DNA of 64,000 bases, from NCBI GenBank assembly GCA_965224735.1, contig OZ245059.1, positions 372,001 to 436,000 on the forward strand. Reading direction: 5' to 3'. This stretch comes from Robiginitomaculum_A sp036478535 (GTDB taxonomy: Bacteria > Pseudomonadota > Alphaproteobacteria > Caulobacterales > Maricaulaceae). Each line of letters opens with the position of its first letter. The first letter of the stretch is position 1. Made by a program: the position numbers and the translations under genes. Shown piece after piece: positions 19,009 to 26,988 of the stretch. The notes below the pieces were generated by a model that made no database searches, had not been told where the DNA came from, and worked only from the letters and a program-made list of their open reading frames with translations.

Positions 19009-20607
19009 TTAGGTGGAATGTAAAATCATGTCGCTGGCCTTTTCAGCGATCATGATCGCCGGGGCATTTGTATTGCCGCCGATTAGTGTTGGCATAATGG
19101 AGGCATCGACCACTCGTAAGCCCTGTATCCCACGCACCCTTAACTGCGGATCAACCACTGCCATCGGGTCTGTCCCCATTTTGCAAGAACCAACGGGATG
19201 ATACACAGAATCCGCCCGCTCGCGCATAGCCGCGCGAATAGCAGCGTCGTCATTTACATCCACCGGGTAAAGCGAGCATTTGCGATGGGGGTCAAATGCT
19301 GGGGCGTCAAGGATACGGCGTGTCAACTTGTAGCCGTCCACAAGCGTGTCTAAATCGTTTTCGTCTGACAGGAAATTGGGGTCGATCAGCGGCGCATCCA
19401 TCGGATCAGCGCTGTTAAGGCCAATATAGCCACGCGATTTCGGCCGAAGCACACAAACCGCGGCGCCATATCCATGGCCAAAGTTAAATTTGCGCATATG
19501 ATCATCAATCATTAGCAAAAAGAAATGTATCTGGATATCAGGTTTATCCAAATCCGGCCGTGTTTTTAAAAAGGCACCACCTTCTGCGCCATTGCTTGCA
19601 AACAACCCGCGCCGCCCATTAAAAAATTTAAACACCTGTTTTGCCATAAACGGACCACCACGAAGGGAAACACCAATCGTGTTAATGGTCTTAGCGCGCA
19701 CATTTTCTATGTAATCAATATGGTCTTGAAAATTCCGGCCCACACCAGGCAATTCATGCAATACCTCAAGTCCGTGGGGCTGTATAGCATCAGCTGGCCC
19801 GATCCCTGAAAGCAACAAAAGCTGTGGTGACTGAAACGTCCCAGCGGATAGGATAACTTCACGGTTAGCCTTGATAGTGCTTTGTTGTCCGCCAATACTG
19901 ATTTCAACGCCAACCGCTTTTTTGCCTTCAAGCAATATACGCCTGGCCATTGCTCCAGTAATAATTTTCAAGTTGGGCCGCACGCCAATCGGTGATAGGA
20001 AGGCTTTGGCCGCACTGCAGCGCAGCCCGTCCTTTTGGGTTACTTGGTAAATCCCAAGACCCTCTTGTATACGGCCATTAAAGTCATCTTGCATCGGCAG
20101 CTGGATCTCGCGCCCAGCCTCGACAAATACTTTTGCAAACGTGTCGTCGTTGCGCTGATCCGCGACATTGAGCATTCCACCAACTCCGTGATATTCACTG
20201 GCTCCGCGCTCTTGATTTTGAGAGCGCTTGAAATACGGTAGAACGTCTTTATATCCCCAACCCGCATTTCCCAAACTTTCCCACTCGTCATAATCCTTCG
20301 GATGCCCGCGGGTATAGACCATGCCGTTGATCGAAGAGCAGCCGCCCAAGACCTTTCCACGGGGCTGATAGCCACGCCGATTATTTAACCCGGCCTGCGG
20401 AACGGTTTTAAAAGCCCAGTTGTAATTTTTGGTAGATAGAATGCCGGCAACGCCAGCGGGCATTTGAATAAGTGCCTTATTATCCTTAGGACCTGCTTCA
20501 ACCAAACACACTCGGTGACCAGAATTTTGCGATAATCTATTAGCCAGTACACAGCCTGCCGACCCACCGCCGACTATGACAAAATCAAATTCCTGTTCAT
20601 GCATCAT
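19009..20607 (-). CDS. GMC-family FAD-dependent alcohol oxidoreductase (AlkJ/choline dehydrogenase-like)
   Basis: 532 residues. N-terminal FAD motif FVIVGGGSAGCVLANRL, GMC signature 1 region (GKVLGGCSSINGMVYTRG) and signature 2 (SAGTFQSPQLLLLSGIGP) are clear. The C-terminal active site has YHPVGSCKMG with the catalytic His and NTNAPAIMIAEKASD with the following Asn. It most resembles AlkJ-type alcohol dehydrogenases, which oxidise aliphatic or terpenoid alcohols to aldehydes and pass electrons to the respiratory chain. The adjacent aldehyde dehydrogenase would take the product to an acid. Substrate unknown. Confidence 0.88.
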   Translation of the reverse strand: MMHEQEFDFVIVGGGSAGCVLANRLSQNSGHRVCLVEAGPKDNKALIQMPAGVAGILSTKNYNWAFKTVPQAGLNNRRGYQPRGKVLGGCSSINGMVYTRGHPKDYDEWESLGNAGWGYKDVLPYFKRSQNQERGASEYHGVGGMLNVADQRNDDTFAKVFVEAGREIQLPMQDDFNGRIQEGLGIYQVTQKDGLRCSAAKAFLSPIGVRPNLKIITGAMARRILLEGKKAVGVEISIGGQQSTIKANREVILSAGTFQSPQLLLLSGIGPADAIQPHGLEVLHELPGVGRNFQDHIDYIENVRAKTINTIGVSLRGGPFMAKQVFKFFNGRRGLFASNGAEGGAFLKTRPDLDKPDIQIHFFLLMIDDHMRKFNFGHGYGAAVCVLRPKSRGYIGLNSADPMDAPLIDPNFLSDENDLDTLVDGYKLTRRILDAPAFDPHRKCSLYPVDVNDDAAIRAAMRERADSVYHPVGSCKMGTDPMAVVDPQLRVRGIQGLRVVDASIMPTLIGGNTNAPAIMIAEKASDMILHST

Positions 20608-20645
20608 AAATCCTCAACCTGACTGTTAAAAGTGTTTGGGGTAAC

Positions 20646-22064
20646 TTAACGGGATAAGAACCCAGTAACCCGATCAAATAACTTGCCATAAGGCGGATAA
20701 AGCATGGCTCCCCCATTCATTTGTGACTGATAAAACACAGACTTGGCATGGCTGAATTCCTTAAAACCTTCATAACCGTGGCAGACACCCATACCGCTTG
20801 GTCCAATTCCTCCAAAAGGTAGATCATCTTGAGCGAATTGCATCAAAGTGTCATTTACCGCAGCGCCGCCAGAAATCGTTTTCTTAAGAAAACTGGCAAC
20901 ACGGCTCTTGTCTTTGTCAAAATAATATATCGCTAATGGCCGGGGGCGTTGATTAATATACTCGCACGCTTGCTCAATGCTATCATAGGGAATTATCGGC
21001 AAAATGGGGCCAAATATTTCCTCTTTAACCAGATCCATTTCATCAGTAACATCTAGAACCACATGCGGGTGTAATTTACGGCTGCCTGAACTTTGGAGCT
21101 TGTCTGGCCCCACGGCAAGAACGGCGGCTCCTTTGTTTTGCGCGTCATCAAGCAGGCTAGTGAGCCGCTTGAAATGGCGCTCATTTATGATGGATGAATA
21201 GTCAGAATTGTCTGTCAACTTCGGATAAAAACGCGCAATTATTTTTTCATACTGCGAAACAAATTCCTTTACCTTATCACGCGGTATCATTGCATAGTCT
21301 GGCGCGACACAGGTTTGCCCTGCATTGATAAATTTTCCACGGGCAATCCGTTCCGCCGCGTTAAACATGTTATAATTTGTGTGAACAACTGTTGGGGATT
21401 TTCCGCCTAATTCCAACGTAACAGGGGTAAGATTCTCTGCAGCACTTCTCATTACCGCACGACCAACATTAGTTGACCCTGTGAACAAAATATGATCAAA
21501 CGGCAATTTACAAAGTTCGATTGAAACATCAGCCCCACCCGTCAACACAGTAGCCCGATCGCTCGGTAAAGCGTCGCTAACAAGTTGCGCAAGCACTTCG
21601 GAAGTGTGTGGTGTGAATTCTGATGGCTTCAATATAACCCTGTTGCCCGCAGCCAGCGCAGTAGCCATCGGTAAGATCGACAATGACACTGGGTAATTCC
21701 ACGGCGAAATAATAAGAACGATGCCTTTGGGTTGAAGCTCCACCCTATTTTTAGCGGGCGTAAAATGCATTGCCACGTGCTTTTTTTGCGGCCTCATCCA
21801 TTTACGCAACCGCTTAATCGTATAGTCGATAATTCCAATGGTCGGGATGATATCGGTCAAAATGGTTTCATGGGATGAACGACCATTAAAATCTTCATTC
21901 ACCGCTGTGATCAAAGCCGCCTTGCGAGCAATTATTCCCTTACGCAACGCTTTAAGGAGCTCAATTCTTTTTTCATAGGATAATGTATTATCTGCAGTAA
22001 CGAGTTCTCGCATTACGGAAAAAATTGCAGTTCTCTCCGCTGGATTATTTTTCTGCACCGCCAT
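20646..22064 (-). CDS. Aldehyde dehydrogenase, coniferyl-aldehyde-dehydrogenase-like
   Basis: 472 residues, of the shorter class-3-like ALDH group that includes coniferyl aldehyde dehydrogenase (CalB). Motifs: ISPWNYPVSLSILP (cofactor region), ILFTGSTNVGRAVM, catalytic Glu in LELGGKSP, and catalytic Cys in FINAGQTCVAPDY. The C-terminal FGGIGPSGMGVCHGYEGF is typical of class 3. It oxidises an aldehyde to the acid with NAD(P)+. In the same operon as the GMC alcohol oxidoreductase, it makes an alcohol-to-acid pathway that could feed the acyl-CoA ligase of the 0-6 kb block. Confidence 0.9.
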   Translation of the reverse strand: MAVQKNNPAERTAIFSVMRELVTADNTLSYEKRIELLKALRKGIIARKAALITAVNEDFNGRSSHETILTDIIPTIGIIDYTIKRLRKWMRPQKKHVAMHFTPAKNRVELQPKGIVLIISPWNYPVSLSILPMATALAAGNRVILKPSEFTPHTSEVLAQLVSDALPSDRATVLTGGADVSIELCKLPFDHILFTGSTNVGRAVMRSAAENLTPVTLELGGKSPTVVHTNYNMFNAAERIARGKFINAGQTCVAPDYAMIPRDKVKEFVSQYEKIIARFYPKLTDNSDYSSIINERHFKRLTSLLDDAQNKGAAVLAVGPDKLQSSGSRKLHPHVVLDVTDEMDLVKEEIFGPILPIIPYDSIEQACEYINQRPRPLAIYYFDKDKSRVASFLKKTISGGAAVNDTLMQFAQDDLPFGGIGPSGMGVCHGYEGFKEFSHAKSVFYQSQMNGGAMLYPPYGKLFDRVTGFLSR

Positions 22065-22113
22065 ATTCGCTCCCCTCTAAGATAAACACCTAAAATTCTA
22101 ATGTTTAGTAAAA

Positions 22114-22587
22114 TTATTTTGCGACCATTAAGTAAAGGATAATAAAAGGCAGTATCACAGTAATCGTTCCTGCGAGCGCCCAAACTTTTGAAAGCTTCCA
22201 ATACCGCTCTGGAATCATAGTGTCATTTTGGAATGATTTAGCCATTTTGGACTGCATGATTTGAACAGGTATCAGTATAACGAGCCATATTACAGCGGAT
22301 GCAATGAATAAGGTAAGAGCTTTTTTTAACCACACAGTCCCTGTTATACCGCCGAATTGTTCCGCCATATTATATCCGCTAATAAGGATGAGAACAACCC
22401 CACCAAATGTAAACCAAATATCCGTAATCGTAACAAGCCGTTGGGCATAAGCAATTACTTTAGGCTCCTTTGTCGCATTTGCTAATGTTTTCCAAACGGC
22501 TGTTACAGTAATATTACCAAGAAATATCACGACGCCAACAATGTGAATTAGCTTCCAAAATGGATAACTTCCCAGTTCAACACTCAC
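22114..22587 (-). CDS. DUF2269-like integral membrane protein
   Basis: 157 residues from a GTG start at 22587 chosen because GGAG lies about 8 nt upstream; the longer open frame would run through the palindromic operator. Four hydrophobic helices are visible (near WKLIHIVGVVIFLGNITV, DIWFTFGGVVLILISGY, LFIASAVIWLVILIPV and the C-terminal VWALAGTITVILPFIILYL). This is the layout of small DUF2269/CopD-like inner-membrane proteins. A His in the first helix could be a haem ligand, which would suit a quinone-linked partner for the GMC enzyme; that is inference. First gene of the operon. Confidence 0.65.
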   Translation of the reverse strand: MSVELGSYPFWKLIHIVGVVIFLGNITVTAVWKTLANATKEPKVIAYAQRLVTITDIWFTFGGVVLILISGYNMAEQFGGITGTVWLKKALTLFIASAVIWLVILIPVQIMQSKMAKSFQNDTMIPERYWKLSKVWALAGTITVILPFIILYLMVAK

Positions 22588-22642
22588 TACATTTTCTCCA
22601 CAGTCGACAAAAATCGAACCTATTACTCTCCAACACAAACTT

Positions 22643-22675
22643 ATCTTTACAACGTATATATTGTGTTGTAAAGAT
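22643..22675. promoter_or_regulatory. Perfect 11-bp inverted repeat operator before the DUF2269-ALDH-GMC-NTF2 operon
   Basis: ATCTTTACAAC (22643-22653) and GTTGTAAAGAT (22665-22675) are exact reverse complements around an 11-bp centre. The site lies 56 bp upstream of the proposed GTG start. It shares TATCTTTACA, GTATATA and TTGTAAAG with the TonB receptor site at 18460-18488. Confidence 0.75.
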
Positions 22676-22685
22676 GCTTTTTTGT

Positions 22686-23555
22686 TTAGTCGTACGCATA
22701 TCCAGCTGCCTTGAAGTAGTTCCAACATTCTTTTTTTGAATATTGATTTGTGATATGTCCTATGACTTTCCAGAGGGCGTCATAAGTGCGGGTTTTTGCT
22801 TTTCTCAGATGCGCTTTTAGTTTTGAGAAGGCCATTTCAATTGGATTGAGATCGAGGCTGTAAGGCGGTAAGAACAGGAACCATGCGCCGCGTTCGCGTA
22901 AAGCTGGTTTAGCGCGTTCGCTTTTGTGGCTGGATAGATTATCCAAAATCACGATATCACTTTTGCTTAGAGTTGGAGCTAATTGGGTTTTTATATAACA
23001 ATCAAAAGCGTCACGGTTCATAGGCCCGTCCAAAACCCAAGGCGCTGTAAGACTGTCACTGCGCAAACCCGCGATGAACGTCTGCGTATGCCAGTGTCCG
23101 AAAGGCGTATCAGAGACCCGTCGTTCGCCTTTGGGCGCTCTTCCATACATGCGCGTCATCTTGGTATTCGTGCTGGTTTCATCAATGAAAACTAGGCGAG
23201 AAGGCTCCATCCGCATCAGGTTCTGGCACTTATGCCATGCCCGGCGTTTGCGCTGAACTTCTGATCTGTCTCGCTCAGTAGCGAGCAGAGTTTTTTTTAT
23301 AGCTGAGCCCAGCTTGCCTCAACAGGGTAGACAGTGATCCAGTGTAAGTTTTTACCCCGTGCTCTGCTTCCAGTCGACCACAGAGTTCAGACAAGGTTAT
23401 ATCAGGCTCCGCTGTGACGAGGCCTAATAAATATCTGCGGAAGGGCGCAAGTTTCCCACTCCCAGGTGCTCGCCCTTGTTGTGCTGGTTTAATAGAACCT
23501 GTTGCCTTGCTGCCGCAACTCGGCGACGAAGATCAATGGAAATCGTTTTACTCAT
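22686..23555 (-). pseudogene. IS630-family transposase with two homopolymer frameshifts
   Basis: The N-terminal part starts MSKTISIDLRRRVAAARQQ and continues in a second frame (GRAPGSGKLAPFRRYLLGL). The C-terminal DDE part (22686-23216) has VFIDETSTNTKM, VILDNLSSHKS and PPYSLDLNPIEMAFSKLK, the IS630 catalytic triad. One frameshift is a missing G after the AARQQ codons. The other is an extra A in an A8 run (plus-strand T8 at 23291-23298). It lies 11 bp beyond the operator of the ALDH operon. Confidence 0.8.
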
Positions 23556-23619
23556 GATACACTTCCAAACATGGTGAATCACATTTTAAACCAAAAGGGA
23601 ACCCATAAAGTGAATCTAC

Positions 23620-23943
23620 TTAATCAGGGAACGCTCTAGTGTAGGCTTGCATGATTTCATTTAAATCTGCGTAAACAATCCTTATTGAGGGGAAACGAAT
23701 GTCAATCACGCCGCCTCTTGATAGCCCCGCACTTCGGAAAGGCCTTGATGGGTTTCGCCGCCCGCCCGCGTCCGCGCTTACCTTTACGCTTGCCGCAAAA
23801 TAGCTTTCGTCCTCCTCAATCTCGCCCGCAAAAACCTCTTGCTTCGCCAGCTTTAACTCGTAGGCAATGATCTTGCGCAATCGGTGGAAATAATAAGCCG
23901 CAGATTTACGATTAGCACTGCAAAGATTGGCCGCACAACGCAC
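23620..23943 (-). pseudogene. IS1595-family transposase fragment
   Basis: The 107-residue frame contains LAKQEVFAGEIEEDESYFAA, the GEIExDESYF signature of IS1595 (ISXO2-like) transposases, then degenerate sequence (LSRGGVIDIRF). The N-terminal zinc ribbon and most of the core are missing or frameshifted. Confidence 0.7.
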
Positions 23944-24216
23944 CGTTAAACAAGGAGGGTAAAAATGGCAGACTTTTACACCGCCAACAGCAATACAATA
24001 TCACCGTCTAAGTGGGCTAGTTTTGGACCGCCGTTTACAGAATCGGCAAAACCAGTAGTTCCCTCAAGATTTTTAATCCGCCTTCAAGATTTGGAACCTG
24101 TCCGCGTATCTCCATACAGACCCCCGACGCGTGAAAGTCGCACTAGGAGCTCGAACACAAGATAGATCTTGATCACATGTCTTGCACCCCAAAGAAAAAA
24201 TTGCGTTATTGGGATC
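23944..24216. other. Unassigned debris between IS fragments
   Basis: Plus-strand and minus-strand translations give only short frames with no family that I can recognise. Flanked by the IS1595 fragment and the GNAT remnant, it is probably decayed DNA. Confidence 0.4.
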
Positions 24217-24350
24217 TTATTCTATATCTTTGATCATCCCAGGGTCAAACCTACCATTTGGCCTACAGATAAACCCAAATGTTTCATAAAACTCATGCTT
24301 ACCCACCGCTGCCATCAGCCCGACAGTGCACTTTCCCTGTACTTTACCTA
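24217..24350 (-). pseudogene. GNAT N-acetyltransferase C-terminal remnant
   Basis: Translated from the IS boundary leftward this gives LMAAVGKHEFYETFGFICRP then NGRFDPGMIKDIE and a TAA stop. The pattern GKxxFYExFGFxxRPxxxxGPGM is the typical C-terminal end of small GNAT acetyltransferases. The rest of the gene is gone, and the IS427-type element adjoins it. Confidence 0.55.
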
Positions 24351-25198
24351 GGGTCAGGACTCATTAAAGTCAATATATAACGATTGCAGCGATGCATATT
24401 GTAGAGAAAAAGGTGTGTGCGCAGCGATCATAACGGGTTGAGACACGTCTCCAGTCTTTGAGACGCCCAAACATGTTCTCAACCTTGTGACGCTGTTTGT
24501 ATAAAGTTTTATCGTATGGGATCAGTGTTTTTCGGTTTCGACGCGGCGGAATACACGGGGTAATATTGCGAGCACGTAATGCCTCTCGAAACCAGTTTGA
24601 ATCATATCCTTTGTCACCCAGAAGGCATTTTGCTTTTGGAAGTTGATCTAGCAATAACCGCGCCCCTTTATGGTCGCTCATTTGTCCTTCACTCAGCAAC
24701 ATGACCACCGGACGACCCACACCATCACAAACCGCATGGAGTTTTGAATTTAGCCCACCTTTGGTGCGGCCAATACATCTGGGAACATCCCCTTTTTAAG
24801 CAGACTAGCTGCGGTTCTGTGAGCTTTTAGGTGGGTTGCGTCGATTTGCAATTGTTCTGGCACACCTTCAGATGTGCTTAGCGCAATAAAGATTTTGTTG
24901 AATACACCCATTTTACTCCAACGGATAAACCGATTGTAAAGTGTCTTGTGGGGGCCATATTCTCGCGGAGCATCGCGCCATTGAAGGCCTCGTTTAAGCA
25001 CATGGATAATGCCGCTGATCACACGTAAATCATCGACACGTGGTACACCGTGAGACAAGGGAAAATAAGGCTCAATACGAGCCAATTGGGACTTCGATAG
25101 ATAAAACAAATCATTCATGGTGAAAGCTCCTTTGACCATCAATGAATCACAAATTAGACAAAATGGGAATCCCTAAAATTAATAGGTCCTGACCCTAG
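24348..25198 (-). mobile_element. IS5-family element, IS427 group, with orfA/orfB transposase
   Basis: The terminal inverted repeats read GGGTCAGGACTCATTAA (24351 onward) and the complement of TTAATAGGTCCTGACCC, flanked on both sides by CTAG. The minus-strand orfA (24750-25118, MNDLFYLSKSQLARIEPYFP ... QWRDAPREYG) and orfB (24370-24720, LLGDKGYDSNWFR ... KVENMFGRLKDWRR with the DDE core) are in different frames. They meet near an AAAAAGGGG run, the kind of slippery site IS427 elements use to make the fused transposase. This is the best-preserved element of the 22-31 kb region and may be active. Confidence 0.85.
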
Positions 25199-25457
25199 GT
25201 ATCCATTTAATGCCCGCTATAGGCGCTTCGCCTGTGATAGCCGCAGGTAAAGCAATGATGCGATCCTTAGGTTGATCGGGAAACTGCAGAAAATAGCTGT
25301 CGGGGTTGATGGTCTGCGATGCATGATGTTGAAGGTAGGTCTGTTTGACCAGTTCAATGATATGTGTGTGGTGTTCGGCTAGAATTGAATTCACCGCATT
25401 GCCTGAAATCACATGAAATGGAGGTGCTACATTATTTGCTTCTATTCTGTATAAGTT
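25199..25457 (-). pseudogene. sbnB-like (ornithine cyclodeaminase family) N-terminal fragment
   Basis: The frame contains FHVISGNAVNSILAEHHTHI, INPDSYFLQFPDQP and RIIALPAAITGE ... GIKWIP. This matches the N-terminal quarter of SbnB-type N-(carboxyethyl)-ornithine/diaminopropionate biosynthesis proteins of the ornithine cyclodeaminase/mu-crystallin family. The gene is cut after GIKWI by the IS427-type element. At the other end its present ATG (25458-25460) lies inside the terminal repeat of the MITE at 25448-25744. Only a remnant of a siderophore- or diaminopropionate-related gene survives. Confidence 0.6.
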
Positions 25458-25744
25458 CATATAGATGTGAGACTTTTTAGGTTTACTTTATTTAAGTTGC
25501 TTCCGCCATGTTGGGTTTGTTACGAACCAAACTGGAGGAAGCAGCTATGCAGATCAAATATCTACACCCGAATATCTATAGCCCGAATATCTATAGCCCG
25601 AATATCTATAGACTGTACGCTTGGGCGCGTACACAAGAATGTCTGGATGTCTACAGGCGCAAGCACGAAGACGCGGTACGGCGATGGCCTATATCCAAAA
25701 CATCCAAAAAGGTGAATGAGTCTCAAAACACATGAACCTATACA
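25448..25744 (+). mobile_element. Element A copy 2: 297-bp MITE-like deletion derivative
   Basis: Both termini of element A are present (TGTATAAGTTCATATAGATG at the left, complement of TGTATAGGTTCATGTG at the right), with about 870 bp of transposase missing between. The retained 5' part encodes HPNIYSPNIYSPNIYRLYAW from three 15-bp units (CCCGAATATCTATAG x3 at 25567-25611). Non-autonomous, potentially mobilised in trans. It ends 46 bp before the TPP riboswitch. Confidence 0.82.
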
Positions 25745-25790
25745 ATACACAAATGCTTCTTGTAGTGGAGACGCGCTCATGTCATACTGC

Positions 25791-25870
25791 GCTTTCCGAG
25801 GGGCACCTATTTGGTTGAGATGTACCCTGATAACTTGATCCTGATTATGCGGGCGGAAGGACGGAAAGGC
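25791..25870 (+). promoter_or_regulatory. TPP (THI-box) riboswitch
   Basis: The aptamer core is recognisable: TTGAGATGTACCCTGATAAC then TTGATCCTGATTATGCGGGC, corresponding to the CTGAGA...ACCC and AACCTGATCNGGNTAATNCNGGCG consensus. P1 pairs CTTTCCG (25792-25798) with CGGAAAG (25862-25868). The 3' strand of P1 contains the GGAAAGG Shine-Dalgarno of the GTG start at 25871, which suggests control at translation initiation. A possible promoter is TTGTAG (25760) with CATACT (25783), 17-bp spacing. Confidence 0.85.
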
Positions 25871-26623
25871 GTGAAAGCACGTTTTGGCATTATTATTTCT
25901 TTGTTTTGTGCCGCTTTTGGCACGAGTTCGTGTGCACAAAGCAGCGCGGCGGCATGCCAAGACGTCGCCTATAAGGGTGCAAGTTATACGATGTGTAAAT
26001 TTGATGCCAGTGCCTTTGAAATCCGCACCTATTTAAACGATATAAATGGCGCGCCTTATGCCAGCTTTGGCAAATTAAAAGCGAGTCTGGACGTGCAGGG
26101 AAAAACCTTGCTCTTTGCTATGAATGGCGGCATGTATCACAATGACCGAAGCTCCGTTGGCCTTTACATTGAAGGGGGTAAACAATACCAAAAGATCAAC
26201 ACCAATAAAGGCCCTGGTAATTTTCACATGTTGCCCAATGGGGTATTTTATATGGGTGAGAACAGAGTAGGCGTGCTTGAGAGCAACGCCTATCTCTTGA
26301 CTAAAACTGATAGTAAATACGCTACCCAGTCTGGCCCTATGATTGTGATTAATGGTAATATTCACCCCAAATTCAACAAAGACAGCACATCCGTGCATGT
26401 CAGAAATGGGGTCGGGGTTAAAGGTGACACCATCTATTTCGCCATCAGCAATGAGAAGGTCAATTTCTACAACTTTGCCAGCCTATTCAAAGAGCATTTA
26501 AAAACCCCCAACGCGCTCTACCTAGACGGCACAGTTAGCAAAATCTATGCCCCAGAGCTAAAACGCCACGATAAAGGACGCCCGATGGGGCCGATGATTG
26601 CTGTGTTGGAGGAAGGGGGATGA
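25871..26623 (+). CDS. Exported phosphodiester glycosidase (NAGPA/DUF2233) family protein
   Basis: 250 residues from the GTG at 25871, which has a GGAAAGG Shine-Dalgarno within the riboswitch P1 stem; the longer open frame runs back through the riboswitch. A hydrophobic signal (FGIIISLFCAAFG) ends near TSSCAQ, possibly a weak lipobox. The family core is evident: LLFAMNGGMYHNDRSSVGLY, HMLPNGVFYMG, TQSGPMIVINGNIH and NALYLDGTVSKIYAP. Members cleave phosphodiester-linked sugars at the cell envelope. As first gene of a TPP-controlled operon with thiC it may help obtain or salvage thiamine precursors, but that role is inference. It overlaps the next gene by 4 nt (ATGA). Confidence 0.8.
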   Translation: MKARFGIIISLFCAAFGTSSCAQSSAAACQDVAYKGASYTMCKFDASAFEIRTYLNDINGAPYASFGKLKASLDVQGKTLLFAMNGGMYHNDRSSVGLYIEGGKQYQKINTNKGPGNFHMLPNGVFYMGENRVGVLESNAYLLTKTDSKYATQSGPMIVINGNIHPKFNKDSTSVHVRNGVGVKGDTIYFAISNEKVNFYNFASLFKEHLKTPNALYLDGTVSKIYAPELKRHDKGRPMGPMIAVLEEGG

Positions 26624-26988
26624 CACAAGATGAATATAATGAATTTTTCGGCACGCTCCCCCATAAACACAGAGAATATTATAACATGGTTTTTATTGGT
26701 GCCAGCCTGCATACGAATTCTTTTACGATCGGTCACCGAGAGGGAGATGGGGGTGAACAGAGTGAAACATTTAAACTTTGCACGGCAGTTCTAGATCTGT
26801 TTTGTCAAACACTGTCTGCTGCTGATGAGATTGCTGTTGAGGCAACAGACAATACTGATAACCGTGGGTGTATCGTGAAACGCGGTAGCAAATTCGCGCG
26901 GACAACGTTGGTGCAATGCTGGCTCGGCGTTATCCGTTATTTTGAAGAAGAAATTGGGGCTATAAAACTAAAACAGGAGATGGCATGA
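26620..26988 (+). CDS. Unknown protein of the thiC operon
   Basis: 122 residues, mostly predicted alpha-helical, with MTQDEYNEFFGTLPHKHREY at the start and TLVQCWLGVIRYFEEEIG near the end. No signal peptide or membrane segment, and I do not recognise a family. Its start overlaps the DUF2233 stop by 4 nt (ATGA), and its stop overlaps the thiC start in the same way, so translation of the three genes is coupled under the TPP riboswitch. A link to thiamine metabolism rests only on that coupling. Confidence 0.75.
   Translation: MTQDEYNEFFGTLPHKHREYYNMVFIGASLHTNSFTIGHREGDGGEQSETFKLCTAVLDLFCQTLSAADEIAVEATDNTDNRGCIVKRGSKFARTTLVQCWLGVIRYFEEEIGAIKLKQEMA

Noticed and set aside
22686..23555. Sequencing errors as a general explanation for all frameshifts
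   Set aside because: Core genes totalling more than 25 kb are uninterrupted, so a high indel error rate is unlikely; single homopolymer lesions (exporter A5, IS630 A8) still deserve read-level checking.
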